This document shows, one piece after another, positions 14,021 to 28,200 of a DNA stretch of 64,000 bases (the first letter of the stretch is position 1; each line of letters starts with the position of its first letter). The stretch spans positions 1,284,001 through 1,348,000 of the forward strand of contig JAKOON010000050.1 in the NCBI GenBank assembly GCA_022577435.1, written 5' to 3'. The notes beneath the pieces are model-generated. The model worked only from the letters and a program-made list of their open reading frames with translations. It did no database searches and had not been told where the DNA came from. Origin of the DNA: Embiotoca jacksoni (lineage: Eukaryota > Chordata > Actinopteri > Embiotocidae). The translations under genes and the position numbers were made by a program.

Positions 14021-17000
14021 TCTGTGATATCGAGCAGAAACAGAAATCTCTTTTTGTATTTCAAGGAAATATCACTGTAGCTCGAGATGGCTGCAACTGT
14101 GAAGGAAAAAATAAAAACAAATACTAGACTGGATTTGGATGGAAGATATTCGATATAAAAAAAAATATATAAAAAATAATAGTACTTTCCACTGAGCTTT
14201 GTGACTTTCTAAACATCATTGATTTCAAATCAAGATTCTATCTGAGGGGCAATGTGACTCCTGGTCCTGTGCTCAGCAGGCCTGCCCTATCCATGGTTGA
14301 CTCACACGTATTGGCATTTCTTGTAATTTCTATAAGTGGCCTAAGCACATGCTCCCTCACATCTGCATATGGATTATCAATGAGCTGTGACTGCATCACT
14401 TGACACAAGACAGGCCTAACTCATAACATTACATTCAGAGCCGCAGCTGCTGGCCTCAATATGGCACAACGGCGTCCGCCGAACTGATCCATTTGATTTG
14501 TGTACCATCTATCAGAATCCCCGAGGGAAGAGCTCCGTGTTTTCTGTTCACCTTACATTGAACTGAAACGTCTCGGGAAGCAGTTCCCCCCCGGAGGTCA
14601 GTATTTATCATGCAATGCATAATTCAAGCGAACATTTCTGCCAGTCAACTTAACTTCATGTCATTTTTATGAGCGGGAACTCAACCTAGTTCTGTCGGGT
14701 GCACCACAGACGAGCTGCTTCTGGAAATGGCGTCGGTGGGGTGAAAGGTCAGCGGCTGTGGTATTATGGAGGTGGATTTAAAGGTTAGAAGGAGTTATCT
14801 CGACTTTGAGGTGGACAGGAAATGTAGAGGTCAGTTGCAGATGAGAGAAACTGTGTGCACACCAGCAGTTACACAGCAGAGGATTGCTGTGTGATTAATT
14901 CATAGATCGGTGCCCTCAAAGATATACAGCGTAAATGCTTGTATAACCCTCACATAAGTGGTTTACCTACTGTATCATCTTTCACACCATAAGTGTTTAT
15001 GTAGTGTTGTAAATAAATAAAGCAGAAGGAAAAGTACTTTGATCATTGCCTGAAAAGTTATGCGTCCTTTTCTCTACATTTTATCCTCTACACTTATGAC
15101 ATCTTAACTTCGAGCTGTCCCTTTTTATTTTTCCACGAAACAAGAGATGAAAAAAAAAAAAGGAATTTATTCCTAATCATACATTGTTCTTCAACTGGTT
15201 TCAACTTCTCATTTTGATACCGAGTAAAATATTCAAGATTCCATGTTTGTATGGCTCTACTGTTCTGTCAAATTAAAATATTCAACATATATATTATTAT
15301 ATATTATATTATAATTACATATACAATAATTCTTCCTCTTACAGCATGTAAATATGATTCAAATGAAGGGAACATCACTGCAGCTGGGTATCGCACCTCG
15401 CCACGTACTGTTTTTCAGGACATACTCGGCCTTAAACATAACTTCATCACTGGTGAGACAGTGTATTTGGTAGAGAAGCAACCGCCTCAGCAAGTTCAGA
15501 GACACCAACAGCATTGATCACAGCCTTGTTCCCCATTGTTGGTGTGAAGCGTGTGCAACTGAATTCGACTGAGAGGATATGCCCTGAGCTGGAGCATCCA
15601 CTCAGAAGACACTGACTGTTCAGCCCTTCTCTCTGTTGTTGCAGAGTCGGCACGTTACTGCAGTAACAACAGATCATTAAGGCATTAGGAACTCATGAAG
15701 CTGGACATTTTGGTGGTACAGTCATCCAGCAAACAGAAATATACTCTCGTCATGGGCCCCTGCTTGAAAGTGCACGCCTTAGTAAAGTGAACATTGTGTG
15801 TGAGGTTGGTTTCAGACGGTCTAGTAGATTGTACATATTGATTGGCTTCTAGTTTCAGATCAAAGATGCAGAGAAAAGCCGATTCCACAGTTAGAATGAA
15901 AGTATTTTAATGGAAGCAAACTTTAGTGATTTGGAGAGGCATGAAACAAAGACCCACTCTAACATCCCCTCTCAATCCGCAAGGATTAATGACCAAAAGC
16001 TGTTGGCTTGACTTCAGCTTTTAAATTAGATAGTGCAAACATTTTTTCCAAGCAGTGCTCCTCTAATCTCATTTTGCACTGCTGCTATTCACATTCACAA
16101 TCACTTGCCTGTCTACAGTCTATCAGATAAGACTGATAAAAAGAGTCAATCGACTGTTTCCACCAAACATCATCATCGCTTTTTTCTGAGCCTGTGAAAG
16201 TGAACTAGATGCTGGCATTACATGATGAAACTCATGCTGCAATTTCTCAGCTCTGACATGCAATATGGCCTCCGTGTAGGAAACATAAGAGAGTATAGAT
16301 GATACGCGAGTGTTACCGTAGCTGCTGGCACGAATAGCATTTGGTTGCGGGCTACAGGTCCCTGTGGGAAGAAGGCTCACAACATGTCTCGACTTTTACC
16401 CGCAGAAAAGGGTTTCCCCTCCGCTCTCTGGTTTATTAACAGAGAGCGTGTGCTTGTCGGGCACCAGCAGTGTTGGCATCATTGACACGGTCAGTGTTTC
16501 ACCTGTCATTGTTGGTGATGAGCTGTCATCAGAGCCAGCCTAATAGATTTTAGAGCCAGTTGATGAATGTGTGTTGCATGGCACTGTTTGTGACCCCGGC
16601 AAAGCCGATGGATGTTCAAGGTTGTTCATCCAAGGATACGCAGCTGCACCTCTCAGCTGACTTCATGAACTTCCCTTTAAATGATGAGGTAATGAAGAAC
16701 AGGCAGACAAACCCACACAGGTCCAGCTCATACATGACATATTATAAAGAAACAAGGTCTAAAATGTGCTCTTTTCTTTGATTAGTTGGAATTTTTAACA
16801 TTAAAACACATCTTTAATTATTTCAGTTCACTCAGGGGTTTGATTCCTAGTCTTACTTGGTCTTTATAGTAGATTTTGGTGGCTAATGGTAGCAAATTTT
16901 AGGTGAATATTACTGTGCTGCTCACATCACTGAGTCAGTCGTCACAATTGTCACTTAAGGCAAAAGTTAAATAGTGTCACTTCAAAGGGGGTAATGGGGC

Positions 17001-20000
17001 AATTTGGTGTTACTTCCCTCAGGAAACTTGTGAAACCACCATTGTGGATCCACAGAGGACATAATACAACTGTTCATACAGGCTGAATTGTGCTCAGTAT
17101 GACAAGTAAACCAGTCATGATGTGTAAACTTGATGGAGTGCACTTTTAACTTTCTGGAGTCATGTTGTGACGTGAGCAGATCAGTTACTAAAATCAAGAT
17201 GCCAGTCGTTATAAACCAGAATTAGTCTTGAATGTAAAAGTTTCCCACCAGTTGCTTTGCATAATGCCATGATACCATAATGCGTTTTCAATCAGAGAAA
17301 AAAAAGATGGATTTCATGCTTGCCGTTTTAAAGCCTCAATGCCGTGCTGCACTCGTGTTTTTACATCCTGTATAAATCCCTGCCCTCTCAGTTATGTGAC
17401 TGAAACAGAGTGAGCTGATTAAACTGTGCATATTTAATACTATGCTTTAGAGCTCCGTGTAGTTTCTCATGCCGTAGACTCATCTGCTCCCCTGCGACCT
17501 CAAGCAGAACTCAATTGGCACAGATAGTGTTTCGGATGATAATGTACAGTATACAATATTGCTAAAATCAAGTGGCGTGATGGTTATTGCTGTTGGGGTT
17601 TAGGACCTCACCGATTCCAAAGGAGCATTAAATTGTGCTTTCATCTCGCATCTGAATCGCTTATTTAGCAATATGTGGGCCCCTGAGTACCAGTGGCACC
17701 GCATGTACCACGGCAGATTGTATTGGGTTGATCCTCGCATGAGTTTCATAGTTTTTTATTTGGAGATGAATCCGGTGTGAAGAGCTATGATTCAGCGTGA
17801 ACACTGCTCATTACGCTGCTGTAATGCAATATCCGCTGCGTTAAGAGGTGATGAAGCGCATCGCTTAGAGAAAGTAAAAACACGGAATCTGGTGTCCTTG
17901 CAGCCATCTGTGCAGATTTGTCATTTGTTGCCGCTGAGGGAGAGTTTTAGTCCGGATAAGTTTTGGCTTGACCTGATACATTTGTAAATGGACTGCATAG
18001 AAAAGCGCCGCTGTTGCAGCTCTGTTGTAATTTGTTTTGGACACTTTTCCATGTCATACACGGCTCGATGAACACTGATGTGTAACCGTGGGCTCGGTGT
18101 CACACGGACAGCAGCTACATGTCAGCAGGTAATAAAAGAATGTGGCCTACAGGGTGCACAAAGGCAGCAGGTGGGGCTGCGCTAATGACGGATCGACTTG
18201 AGCGGGTGCCGCTGAGCCTCACGCCCAACTGTAACTGCTTGGCTGGCATCCATGTTGGACAGCTCCATATAACCACTGGTGCGGGATGTGTTGTTTGAAA
18301 CCTGCAGTCAGACTGCGGTAAAGACAAGGCTTTTGTTTTGAACAGTTTCTCTGTAATACTCGGTTTGCTGGTTGCAGCAGGACAGCTTGATTAAAGTTAT
18401 GACTCTGGCCGACTACTCTGCTTTTATTACTCCTTGAGGAAAGTTCTGTACTTGAATGCGTCATTAAAGGTAGTGCTGAGTCATGCTCTTCTTCTCTGTT
18501 TACAGTAAGCACTTGGAGAAAAGGGGAAAGAAAAAAAAGAGGGAAAAAAGTTAATAAATGCAAACAGCTTGCCAACGCTTCCTAATGATCTATTCTAGAA
18601 ATCCCCAAACAACTGTGCTACCTCAATGGACAGAGATATTTTGTTGGCGAAGACGGTGCCAAACAAATAGTGTATTCACCGAGGTTCACTAAACGTTGGA
18701 GCGGCTGAGCTGCCGTGCTCGGCTCCGTCAGGCTTTTTTTGTTGGTTTTTTTGTGCCATCTGAAGCGATGTAACCTTTTCCCTGCACCATATTTGTGTAT
18801 GATTGATGGCAGTTGGATGCGGTGCGCACCGTGAGGCCCGGTGCCCACTGATTCAGACCATCTGGGCAGGTAGTGCAGCCCGGTGTCACTGCAGCCTCAC
18901 ATTATGCTTCGACCAGTCTCAGGACGATAGTGGGATCGCTTTGCAGATGAAGGTGTAGTTGATGCTTTCATTGCCTTGCAGGAAAGATAAAGTGCTGAGT
19001 GTGCATATTCTAACAGGCATTTTTTACTGTAGCACAGTCGTGGCTTCTGTTGCTGTGTGTCCAAGCCGTCCCTCATGTATGACATTAACTGTACTGTTAA
19101 GATTGCATGTGCATAATCTGCTGTGCTTTGAAAATAAGCCTCATGACAACCTCCATAGAGCATTTTAATTGATCCCTAATTACAAACAGCAGGCAGATTC
19201 TGTCTAAAATGAGGGTGCTGGGTTTACCTCTGTCAACTGCTGCTTTACTGGTTTGGACAGTCTCTTTTTAGAGGTCGTGCTATGATCTGTTACTGCTTCT
19301 CTGCACATCCAGCCTTAATATTAACAAAAAAATATTCAACACAAAATAAGCCATTTTTCTGTTATACCAATGTACTGTAGCAGACAATCCATTTCCTGTA
19401 TTGTTACTTACGATTTCCTTTTCTTATATTCGGAGTTAAAATTCACATTTTGTCTTGCGTTAATCACTGAAAGGTCTACCATTCTCCTGTCCTCTTTAAA
19501 TTTAATTTCCTCTTCAAACGCTGCTGCTTTGCTTGTATTTCTGAAATATTTTTGGGGAAATGTGGCCGTAAAGCTCTGACTGCTGCTCGGCGTGTTCTCT
19601 CCTTACTCAAACTCTCAGCTGCCATCAAACAGACTGGATCATCGCTGCTTGCTGTGGGTTTATTTTACATTTAGTTTCTAACCCAAAGCCGACAGAGAAT
19701 TCGAATGTATATTGGAAAAAGAGACATAGTTTGTATAAGAACGAGCTCTGACATATACAGTGTACTCTGGACAGACCGTGTGTTACGTCATGGAAAAGAA
19801 AGAAGGATGTCTGCTCTCTGTTATTTACATTGCTCTTTTTTTTGTCAAGAGCCCCTAATCTTTGTTATAAAGTCTATGATGCATGTACTGTGTGGTTGTT
19901 TAATGGCCCGAGTTTTTTTGATCTGAATACTGTTTAGATAGGAGAACTGCAATCACAGCACGCATGCTTTCAGCTCGATAACATGGCATTGTTGTAAAGT

Positions 20001-23000
20001 AAATAGCACAAACGAAGATACCTCTCCCAGATATGTATGTGGACAGTCAGAGGGCTGTTTGTGTGCTACTTTTCTTTTTCAAGATCAATTGTGCCCTCTA
20101 CTGTACAAAGTATGGAAGTGGACTTTTATTTCTTAACAAATAACTTTCTTTTATTTATCTTGCATACAAGGCTTCAAATTGATCCACAGTGATGCGAGAT
20201 AATGAAATGAAAAGCTGTATTTTGTCTTGTTGAAAAAAAAAAAGTTGGCCACAATTTTGAAAACAGCTTTATATCAATGTTTTTTTTGCATCCAGTGGAG
20301 AGGGCTGTACAAGAACGGGCACATCCATTCGTTTCATTGATTAGATGTCGGCTCTCTTGTTTGCATGTGTCAATAGCACTGATGAATAATTAGGAAAGAA
20401 AGTAACGTATGTCTTTGTGTAGTAAAAGAAGCTTGCAGCACTTGAGCTGTAAAATACTGTGAAAAATCCTTTTTTATGTTTGTCCTGTCTGTGAGATTAA
20501 CATGGAAGTCAGCATTGCTTAGAGAAATGTGCATACTTTGTCACTCTTGCAAAGGATAACAACGATGCATGTACTTATACTCTTTTGCTGCCACGTAGTG
20601 GACAACATGAATACTGCTCTTTTAGAGATGAAATTAAGGATGCCTGTGAAGTAACTCAGCCATGTGAAAAACAAATGCAAGGTTTACATTAAGCCAACAA
20701 CAACATAGAAAAACTATGGATATATTTTCCATATTAAATATATCTTTTTAAAATAAGTGCGTTTTTGAGGGTTTTTTTTCCTTTCTATACTCCGTACAGC
20801 TAATAGAAATCTCACAAATAGGAAAAACCCTCATAAGCACATTGTTATACAGGATGAGCCAGAAATGTGTTTCGATTCAACATAGAATAAACACTATAAA
20901 CTCTGATCAGTTTAGTTAGATAAACAAGCAATGGAGAGCCACGAGGGATTTTCCTAAGAATCAGCCTTCAACTTTCCACCACACAAACATTGTGCTTGAG
21001 AAGTTGGAACCAGCAAATATTTGACATCTTTGCTTCATAAATTTGAATTATAATTTTGTTGACAGATTCAAGTGCAGAAATGAGTCTCAATTTTCTTGTG
21101 CCACATCATCCTCAGCTACTTTAGAATTCACATGATCCTAATTAATCACCTATAAAGTCAGTGGTTTGTGATGTTTTCAGTACAGCTAGAGAAAACAACC
21201 AATATGCATAAATTAATATTTCTTGTTGATTATTTTCTAAATGTGTTTGATCGGTCATAAGTTTGACTGTGACAGTTGATGCACTGGAAATACTGCATAC
21301 TGTCAATAACAAAGGATTTGAATCAACCAAACACAAAATGTCCATGAAGAGGAGTGCAACATTCAAACATACATCAGCAGTGCCATTTCCACTTTAAACT
21401 TGCGCAAAGTAATGCTGCCTTTCTCTCTTTGAGCACATGGTCATTTTGTTTGAATAAACTTTAATGTAACTGTCACTGAACAAAGACTGCATTGGTTTCA
21501 TGCTTATTTTATGCGTGACTCGTACATTGTGAGCAGAGAAGTTGCTGGTTTCCGCCACGCAGGTTAGATTAAAACATGTAGTGGGAGTGAGCACATCGTA
21601 CAGTTCACAGAATCGCAGTGACTGCCTTAAAAGCTGACTGGGATGCCGATAGACAAGCTGATGCACGTGGAACTGCCACTCTACAAATTGTTGTTCTCGC
21701 AGTGAGCCCGTACACTTCTGCTTCACAGTTGCATACAGGGGCGTTTGTTTCCCAGCATCGTGTTGTTGTCCACAGTTTATCCTACCGGTAAGAAAGTCAA
21801 CAAAGGCATTATGAAAGCAGAAGAGCTGTGAACTTTTTTTTAGGTTTTAAAGGTGAAATTCACTCAAGTTCAAAAGAATAACCGTTGTTATGTCTTACAC
21901 AAACCTTCCGTTTTGGTCTTCACCTGGAGCTCCCTGTGTGCACATCCACTTGTCTGATTCATCGCTCTCATCATGATTCCACCGCTGTTCACAAGCTTCC
22001 TGCGGCTATGGCTCAACTACATTTCCGTTTGCCTTTGCATGTTGTTAGTTCAAACGACAGTGGGGGGGAACCACCTGCATATAGCTCCCCAGTCTGTCTG
22101 AGTCACAAACACCTCCAGATGAACAGAATCTCTTTTAATGAAGTGCTGTCTATGACATCAGATTGATCAGCAGGAAAAAAGAAAAAAAAAACAGGGGCAA
22201 GAAAGGGTATTGTGGGCTGGAAGAAAAATAGGCATGAAGCCCAGCACTTCAGATAATGGACCGACATGTGAAGTTATAGCTGGTCTGTGGGCGGCAGAGC
22301 TCCTACACACTTGAGATATACAAGTATTTACTTTTCCAAGTAATGCGATGTTTACATGACGTGTTGTGTCCTTGAAATGATCAGACCTAAATGTTATTAA
22401 TGATCTCTGTGTGACTTTATTTCAAGTATCAAGCACTTGTGCCGCCTTTGCAATTTCTTTCTCCAAACCCGTACAGTTAATCAGATTGTTTTTAGATTGT
22501 TTTCCTCAAGTGGTGTGGAGTAAGCCTCCGTGTGTGTGCGGAGAGGATTTACCCCAGAGACATTTTGATTATTCCGTCCTATTCTCTGGAGTGTCTAATT
22601 TAATGAAGCGTCATTACGGCTCCGACATAATTAGAAGACCCTTTGAAAAGCCACGCTCAGCTGATTTGACCTGATCTTCAAACTGGGGCTCCAGCTGAAG
22701 GGTTCCTATCAAGTGACTGTGCTTTTGACCCTTTCTCAGAGTGCCACTTAGGTTTAGTCAAAATCAATTCAACCGTGATTTCGAGCCTCCGTAAACATAT
22801 GTAGATACACATGCTTGGATATAAACATTTACTGTTTACTATGTTGTTCTGCTGATTCTTACACTCACAATATTTAGCTGTCGAACAAGGTAATGGGACA
22901 TGTGGACAACATAACGTTGGCACTGATTTTTAATCAGTAGCTCTTTAAACTACAGCATCATTGAGGACCACATCTTCTGAGCTCAGTTTTCTTAAAACAT

Positions 23001-25004
23001 CTGCACTTATAGACACTTTTATAACTATAAAAAAAAACTGCATCTGCAAGTAATACCTCTGTGGTGAATGTTTGCAATTATAACATATTCAAATTTTGTT
23101 CAATGGCATGTTTTGTTTGTCGAGAAATGACAGAAAAGTCCCCATATTGGTCATTATTAAAACCCAAAGAAAAGACTAATAAGCATTTAGTGAGTGCTGT
23201 GTTTATCTGATCAGGTGGATGAAAGGTTCATGTTTTATCAGCCTAAATGAAGGCAATAACAGTTAACCTGCTCAAAATTACATCAATAAAAGAGACATTG
23301 GTGTCCAAATAGCATAAAGTACATGGCGTATGCTTGAACAGTTAAAAAGTAGTATAGTTTGAATCAATTGCTAATAAATGTTCAATAGAAACGGTTGCTC
23401 CCTAATGTTGTTTTGCCATAGTAAGGGCTATTTTCAAGGTTAAGGGTAGTATTATAATGCAGGTGTCATGCTGAAGTAATTGCACCCGTGGTTGGTCAGA
23501 CTCCTTTACAGGAACCTAATTACAAAAGAAATAGGGAGCACATTGGTAATTTAAAGTTCCTTGACCTTCAGAAAGGCTGCGGCCACCTCTTTGTGTGAGT
23601 GTGTGTTTCTTTTTCTAAAGCTTACATATAGATCTACAGTTTGGCGAGCCTGCACCCACAGTCAGAGTCAGTTCACTGATGCTGGTAAACTTTGTCATTT
23701 CAGTGTTACCTTACCTTCATTCTGACAGCTGCAGGAGGCCTCGGAGCGACAAAGAACACGCAGCCGCCAGGAAGCAGGTTAATGGAGTAGGTGCAAATTG
23801 GTACTTGATTGCAGTGGTTGGCTTTTCCGTTTCTCAGTTGGACTGGCATCGCAGTTCATGAAATGAATTGCGCGTGGGTGGCATGGGGAGCGGAAGCATT
23901 TGTCTTTGTATTTTCCTCTTTTGTTGTGTCACGTCAGGCGAGCGTCTCTGTGGTAGTTTTCTCAGCAAAAGCATGAGAATAGCAGAGATGTGGGCTTCAA
24001 CGTGATTCTGACCTGTAGACCTTCCCTGTAATCCTGAAGAACCTCAAAGTCAGCTGGAGTCCACTGAATAAGCGGCTGCAGGATGAGCTCTGAAGAGGCA
24101 ATCATGCAGTGTAGAAAGGCATGGGAAATAAGTTTCTTATGGAAGCAGGAGATTTTTGACTGCGGTTATGAATACTGAATCAGTACTCCCATCAGAACCT
24201 ATTCTTTCTTACATAAATATAGTGTCGTTGAATTTTTGGAGGGTTCTCTTGATTTCTGTACGCTACTCACAAGATTGTCGGCATTGATGTTGTAAATCAG
24301 ATTTAATTGGTTTTAGTTCAACTAAGATATAATTTAAGACCTTCGCAGAAAGCCTGTTGTGAAATAAATAGGAGTGATTTCATTTCAGTTATCATCCAGT
24401 GATTTGAAGGCTTTTTTTTCCATTGCAGTGGATGGATCAAATGCTGTTGCTATTACCACAGCAGTGTTCCTGGTGTGCCATTAATCTGTTTATAAAATGA
24501 CTTGTCATCATTACCAGGCAGAAGAGACACTCGCAGGTGATTGCTTGTACGTCATTTAAATATGTAAACGAGCCACTGGTTGTCGGCTCTTTCTGACTCG
24601 GTGCCATGGACACAGCGTGATTTTCTCCTCCCGTTCCCAGCAGGAGATGTAGTTAAAAATCAGCCAGTAAGGAAAAATGTTATCTCCAGCATGAGCTCTC
24701 TCGCCTTCCTCCAGTTTGTCCCTCCCCGCGAGAGGAGATCTGTTGAAAAGAGCGTCAGTACCACACTCCACAGCGTGTTACTGGCTTTCTTTCCGAGCGC
24801 TCAATCAATCTAGGTGCTCAACTGGTACGAAGTAGCTGTTGCAGAGCAGAGATTATCCAGCGGGCTCTCACTTCAGAGTGTGAAAACGAGAGAAAGAGGG
24901 CTGCAGTGTGTGCGCGTCAAAATTCAAAACTCCACAGAGGCACGCACGTTTCACTCCCACTCCTCTCCTATTGCTCGACATGCAGCCCACCTAACCAGGG
25001 TGAA

Positions 25005-25010
25005 TATAAA
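25005..25010 (+). promoter_or_regulatory. candidate TATA box for first exon A
   Basis: TATAAA in the context 'gtgaatataaaggac' lies about 174 bases upstream of the ATG at 25179. A start site about 30 bases downstream would give a leader of roughly 140-145 bases. The position is plausible, but TATA-like words are common in AT-rich DNA and no start-site data are available. Confidence 0.35.
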
Positions 25011-25178
25011 GGACAAGTTTGGACCGGGGACTTTATTTTTCATGTGAGGATCCCAGCATCTCTTTGTGGGTCTTCCCCCCCCCCGTTTTCACTCTCAAGC
25101 CACCCAAGTGTGGGAGTGAAAGTGTGTGAAATCTAGCAGTACTTCCAGATCACTAGGCGAGAAAGTCTGGAGGGCATC

Positions 25179-25236
25179 ATGGGAGCTTTAATGGTCATCT
25201 TCTCCGTTCAGCCAAAACAAAGACGCAAGAGGACAG
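25179..25236 (+). CDS. kcnip4: KChIP alternative first coding exon, KChIP1-type MGA leader
   Basis: This exon would encode the N-terminus of a Kv channel-interacting protein, a calcium-binding subunit of Kv4 (A-type) potassium channels. It translates to 19 residues, MGALMVIFS then VQPKQRRKRT, plus a trailing G before the donor 'gtaggcaag' (phase 1). It matches the known KChIP1 leader in pattern: MGA-x-M-x-x-FS, a Q, then KQRR. It is one residue shorter and has a more basic end. Gly2 is the site for N-myristoylation in KChIP1, and the KQRRKR cluster could add membrane binding. The ATG has a strong context (A at -3, G at +4), and a TATA-like box lies 174 bases upstream. The core EF-hand exons are not in the window. 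The gene name follows from the two KChIP4-type exons downstream on the same strand. A kcnip1 locus carrying KChIP4-type exons is the alternative. Confidence 0.72.
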
Positions 25237-28200
25237 GTAGGCAAGACGAGACAATTTAATCTTTAATCTGAGCTGTTAACTGATAACCAAAAAAACAGAA
25301 GATTTATTTCACTCTGTTATATTTCAACCAGATAATTAGTTGTAATGCATTTACGAGTCCTGTGCATCATTCTCTGTGTGTGTGTTTTGGACTTGGGCAT
25401 TCAGAAAGTTCTCCATTAATCCTCTGTTTTCTCTTTAATCCCATCTGGGTTCATGTTGCCACACCAGCAGTCCATGAAATTGACTTGAAATCGGCCACGT
25501 TTTGGGAAACATTTCGGGCTGAACTCCACAAACTTGCCTGACTTTTTCCATTTGCTCTTCCCAATATTGATTTTCCAGTGACAGCACACGTGCAGCATAC
25601 CGCACCGACTCGTCACTGCTTGTCACTGTAACAAAAGACAAGAAAGCCCCGTCTTTCTGAAAGAACAATGAAATATTTAGTGGGTGGCCAGCGGACAATA
25701 ACTGTCAGAGGTTATATTTAGTGGTGTGGTGGGAGAGAGACAGAACAGATGACATGTAAAGTACAGTAAGTCATATTTCATGCGGGTATTGTTGGAGAGC
25801 TTGAAAGCAAAATGAATGAGGGGCTCTTTGTAACTCGCTCGGGCAATAGATCACAGAGCAGGCAGTCATGTGCACTATAAGCACATTTCATGGAGACCTA
25901 GAAAGGAGAACACGGGATCCAGATACACACAGTCTTTGTGCATGCGATGTTCCTAATTGTTGGGCTTATGTACACCGTATTTAAAGTGTAGCTGATATCC
26001 AAACTAATATGGAGGAGATATATTTTGAAATCGATTCGTTTTTCCAGCGTCGGTTAGTTGGTGGTTGATGATGGTGGTTTGCATTCTTACTGTCACTCTG
26101 CCTGTTAAGATTTACACTTCAAAATTGAAAGTAATTTTTTAAAACAGGGGGTTCATTGTTTTAAATGGAGGCAGATTAAAAACTGGCTTTATCCTGGCGA
26201 CGTTCAATTTGTCCAGCTAAAATCAGAGTCGTTCCTATTTTCCCGGGCTCTTATGTTCCCATGGCCTGAATGCTGCCCAGCTTCATGTTGGCTTCATATG
26301 ACATGAGCCACTGTGGGTAAGGGTTGAACTGGGTAACCTCGATAAACTTCCCTAAAATGAGTTGTAGCAAGCTAACTACTAGGACAACATTAGTTTCATG
26401 AGTTGGCGGACAACACTTTCTTCGACTTCTTTTTAAGGGTTTCACTGTAAAAGGGATGTTCAATGTGCACTTGATGGCTACATACAGCACATGACATCCT
26501 GCTAAAAGCGGAGATTAAAAGCTGCGTGCTCCACTCAAAAAGTCAATGTCCTCGCCACATTTAAGAGAAGACGTGGACACGTTTGTACTGCAGCGTGGCG
26601 CGAGATGAGGCCAACGCAAGAACATAACCAGGCATGGAGACATCTTCACTATCATAAACAGGGGGGCCTTTTAAAGAAAGCCTTGGTTATGTCACTGCTG
26701 TCATTTGTTAGCCTGGCATGTTTATGATTCCATCTTACGTTAGAGCAGATCTTGCGCGTTTGATTTTTAAAAGCTAAATAAAAAGCTCTTATCCAAAAGA
26801 TATCCACCATGTTCATACTTTTTTTTTTTTGAACCAAGTTTATTATTTACAGCTCCACGAACATGATGGGCATGTAGCGAAGGTCGACAGGTGTCCTTCT
26901 GACGGATGCTCACTTGTGATCAATGTTTAGGGAGGTGTTTATTCAGTTGTTTAACGTATTATTTAGCTGCAGTTGAATCGACAGTTAAAGTAACTATCAA
27001 ACGTTTGCTTTCGTTGACAAATATAACTATTTGCAGCTCTTCTCTGATTTGTGTCATTGTAAGGTGAATATCTTAGAATTTTGTATTTATGGTCATAAAA
27101 CAAAACCAAAAAAAAAAACCTAAAATATTGGCACCACCTTGTCGTCTGCTCGACAAAACGCTTGAAGAAGATATCCCTTTATTTGTTTTGTCCTAAATCC
27201 ATCGCAAAACAGTTTGTTCTGAAATTGTAACTATTTTTTTTGAAGTCGTGTCACGTACTGATTCGTACCGTGTAAGGCTCTTTATGTGAGGACAGAATAA
27301 TAAAACATGCGCTGTCTGAGAGACCTTAGTGCCACTCCACTACCCACTATAATGCTTTCCATTAGTTTTCATAGCTGCGCTCATCTACATGACAAGAGAC
27401 GATGGAACAGTAAGCACCCATAGAAACTTTGGCCTACAGCTCCCTCTCGAGCTCCCATGCCCCCCTCCCCCCTCCCCCGGCCCCCGCATCGAGTGCGATC
27501 ACAGACGTGGTTTTATTCAGTCGTGTTTGGCCTTGTGTTTTCTGTCGTTTTAAATGTTTTGCCTGTTTGTGTTGCCGGGAGTTGCTGCGCGTAGAGTTTG
27601 TGGAGGAGCGAGCGAGCGAGCTGCACTCAGATGTCGAGCTGCTCCAATGGAAACGCAGTAAAACATTAGCATCAGCGACCGCAATGAAATTTGATCAACT
27701 GTCTGAACTAGTTAGCATTTTTTGTTTTTGGATGATAATAATTTTAACTGAGTTAAGATGCACGCTGAGCTTTGTTTTCTTGTGCTAATTCCGTGTGACA
27801 TGAACACGAGGGGTAATGGAGACGTCCAGTATGCTGCTTGGAGCTGGCCCCCTTTCCTTCCAGGCCTTCTGGTGTTTACAGAACTGAGTGGAGACTCTGG
27901 CTGACCACAGGGAGAGCAGCTGTCATTTTTGGGGGTAGCCTCGCCACCAAATCGCCATGTGCACTCGCAGCCCAATCTGATCATACGAAAAACAAGGCAT
28001 TTTCTGTTGAAACATAAACCCCGGGAGCTCGCAACGATCATGACACAATCTCTGAGCTTCTGCCGAGCATTATGGCCACAAAGAATATTATTTAAACAAA
28101 CAGCAAACAACACTGCTTGACAAAGATTTAGTCACAAGCACAAAATAACTTGTTTTTTTTTTATGCATTTTGAACACTGAATCAAAGTAGGTTTTCAAAA

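Larger units (their letters stand above)
10613..25004. other. long non-coding stretch upstream of first exon A
   Basis: About 14 kb with no recognisable exon. Open frames are chance-like on both strands. It contains a poly-T tract and a small CTCTTTG-type repeat listed separately, and further AT-rich runs (for example 14156-14180 and 15284-15330). Some blocks, such as 14440-14640, have mixed composition and could be conserved regulatory DNA, but that cannot be judged from the sequence alone. The last few hundred bases, from about 24590, are less AT-rich and probably belong to the promoter of the exon at 25179. Confidence 0.55.

Noticed and set aside
24101..24200. Open stretch beginning ATGAGCTCTGAAGAGG considered as another first exon
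   Set aside because: It matches no known KChIP leader, and no phase 1 donor with a terminal G follows at a fitting distance.
27429..27788. Open frame over a C-rich and GC-richer patch
   Set aside because: The N-terminal half reflects C-rich low complexity and no domain is seen. A promoter-like function cannot be supported either.
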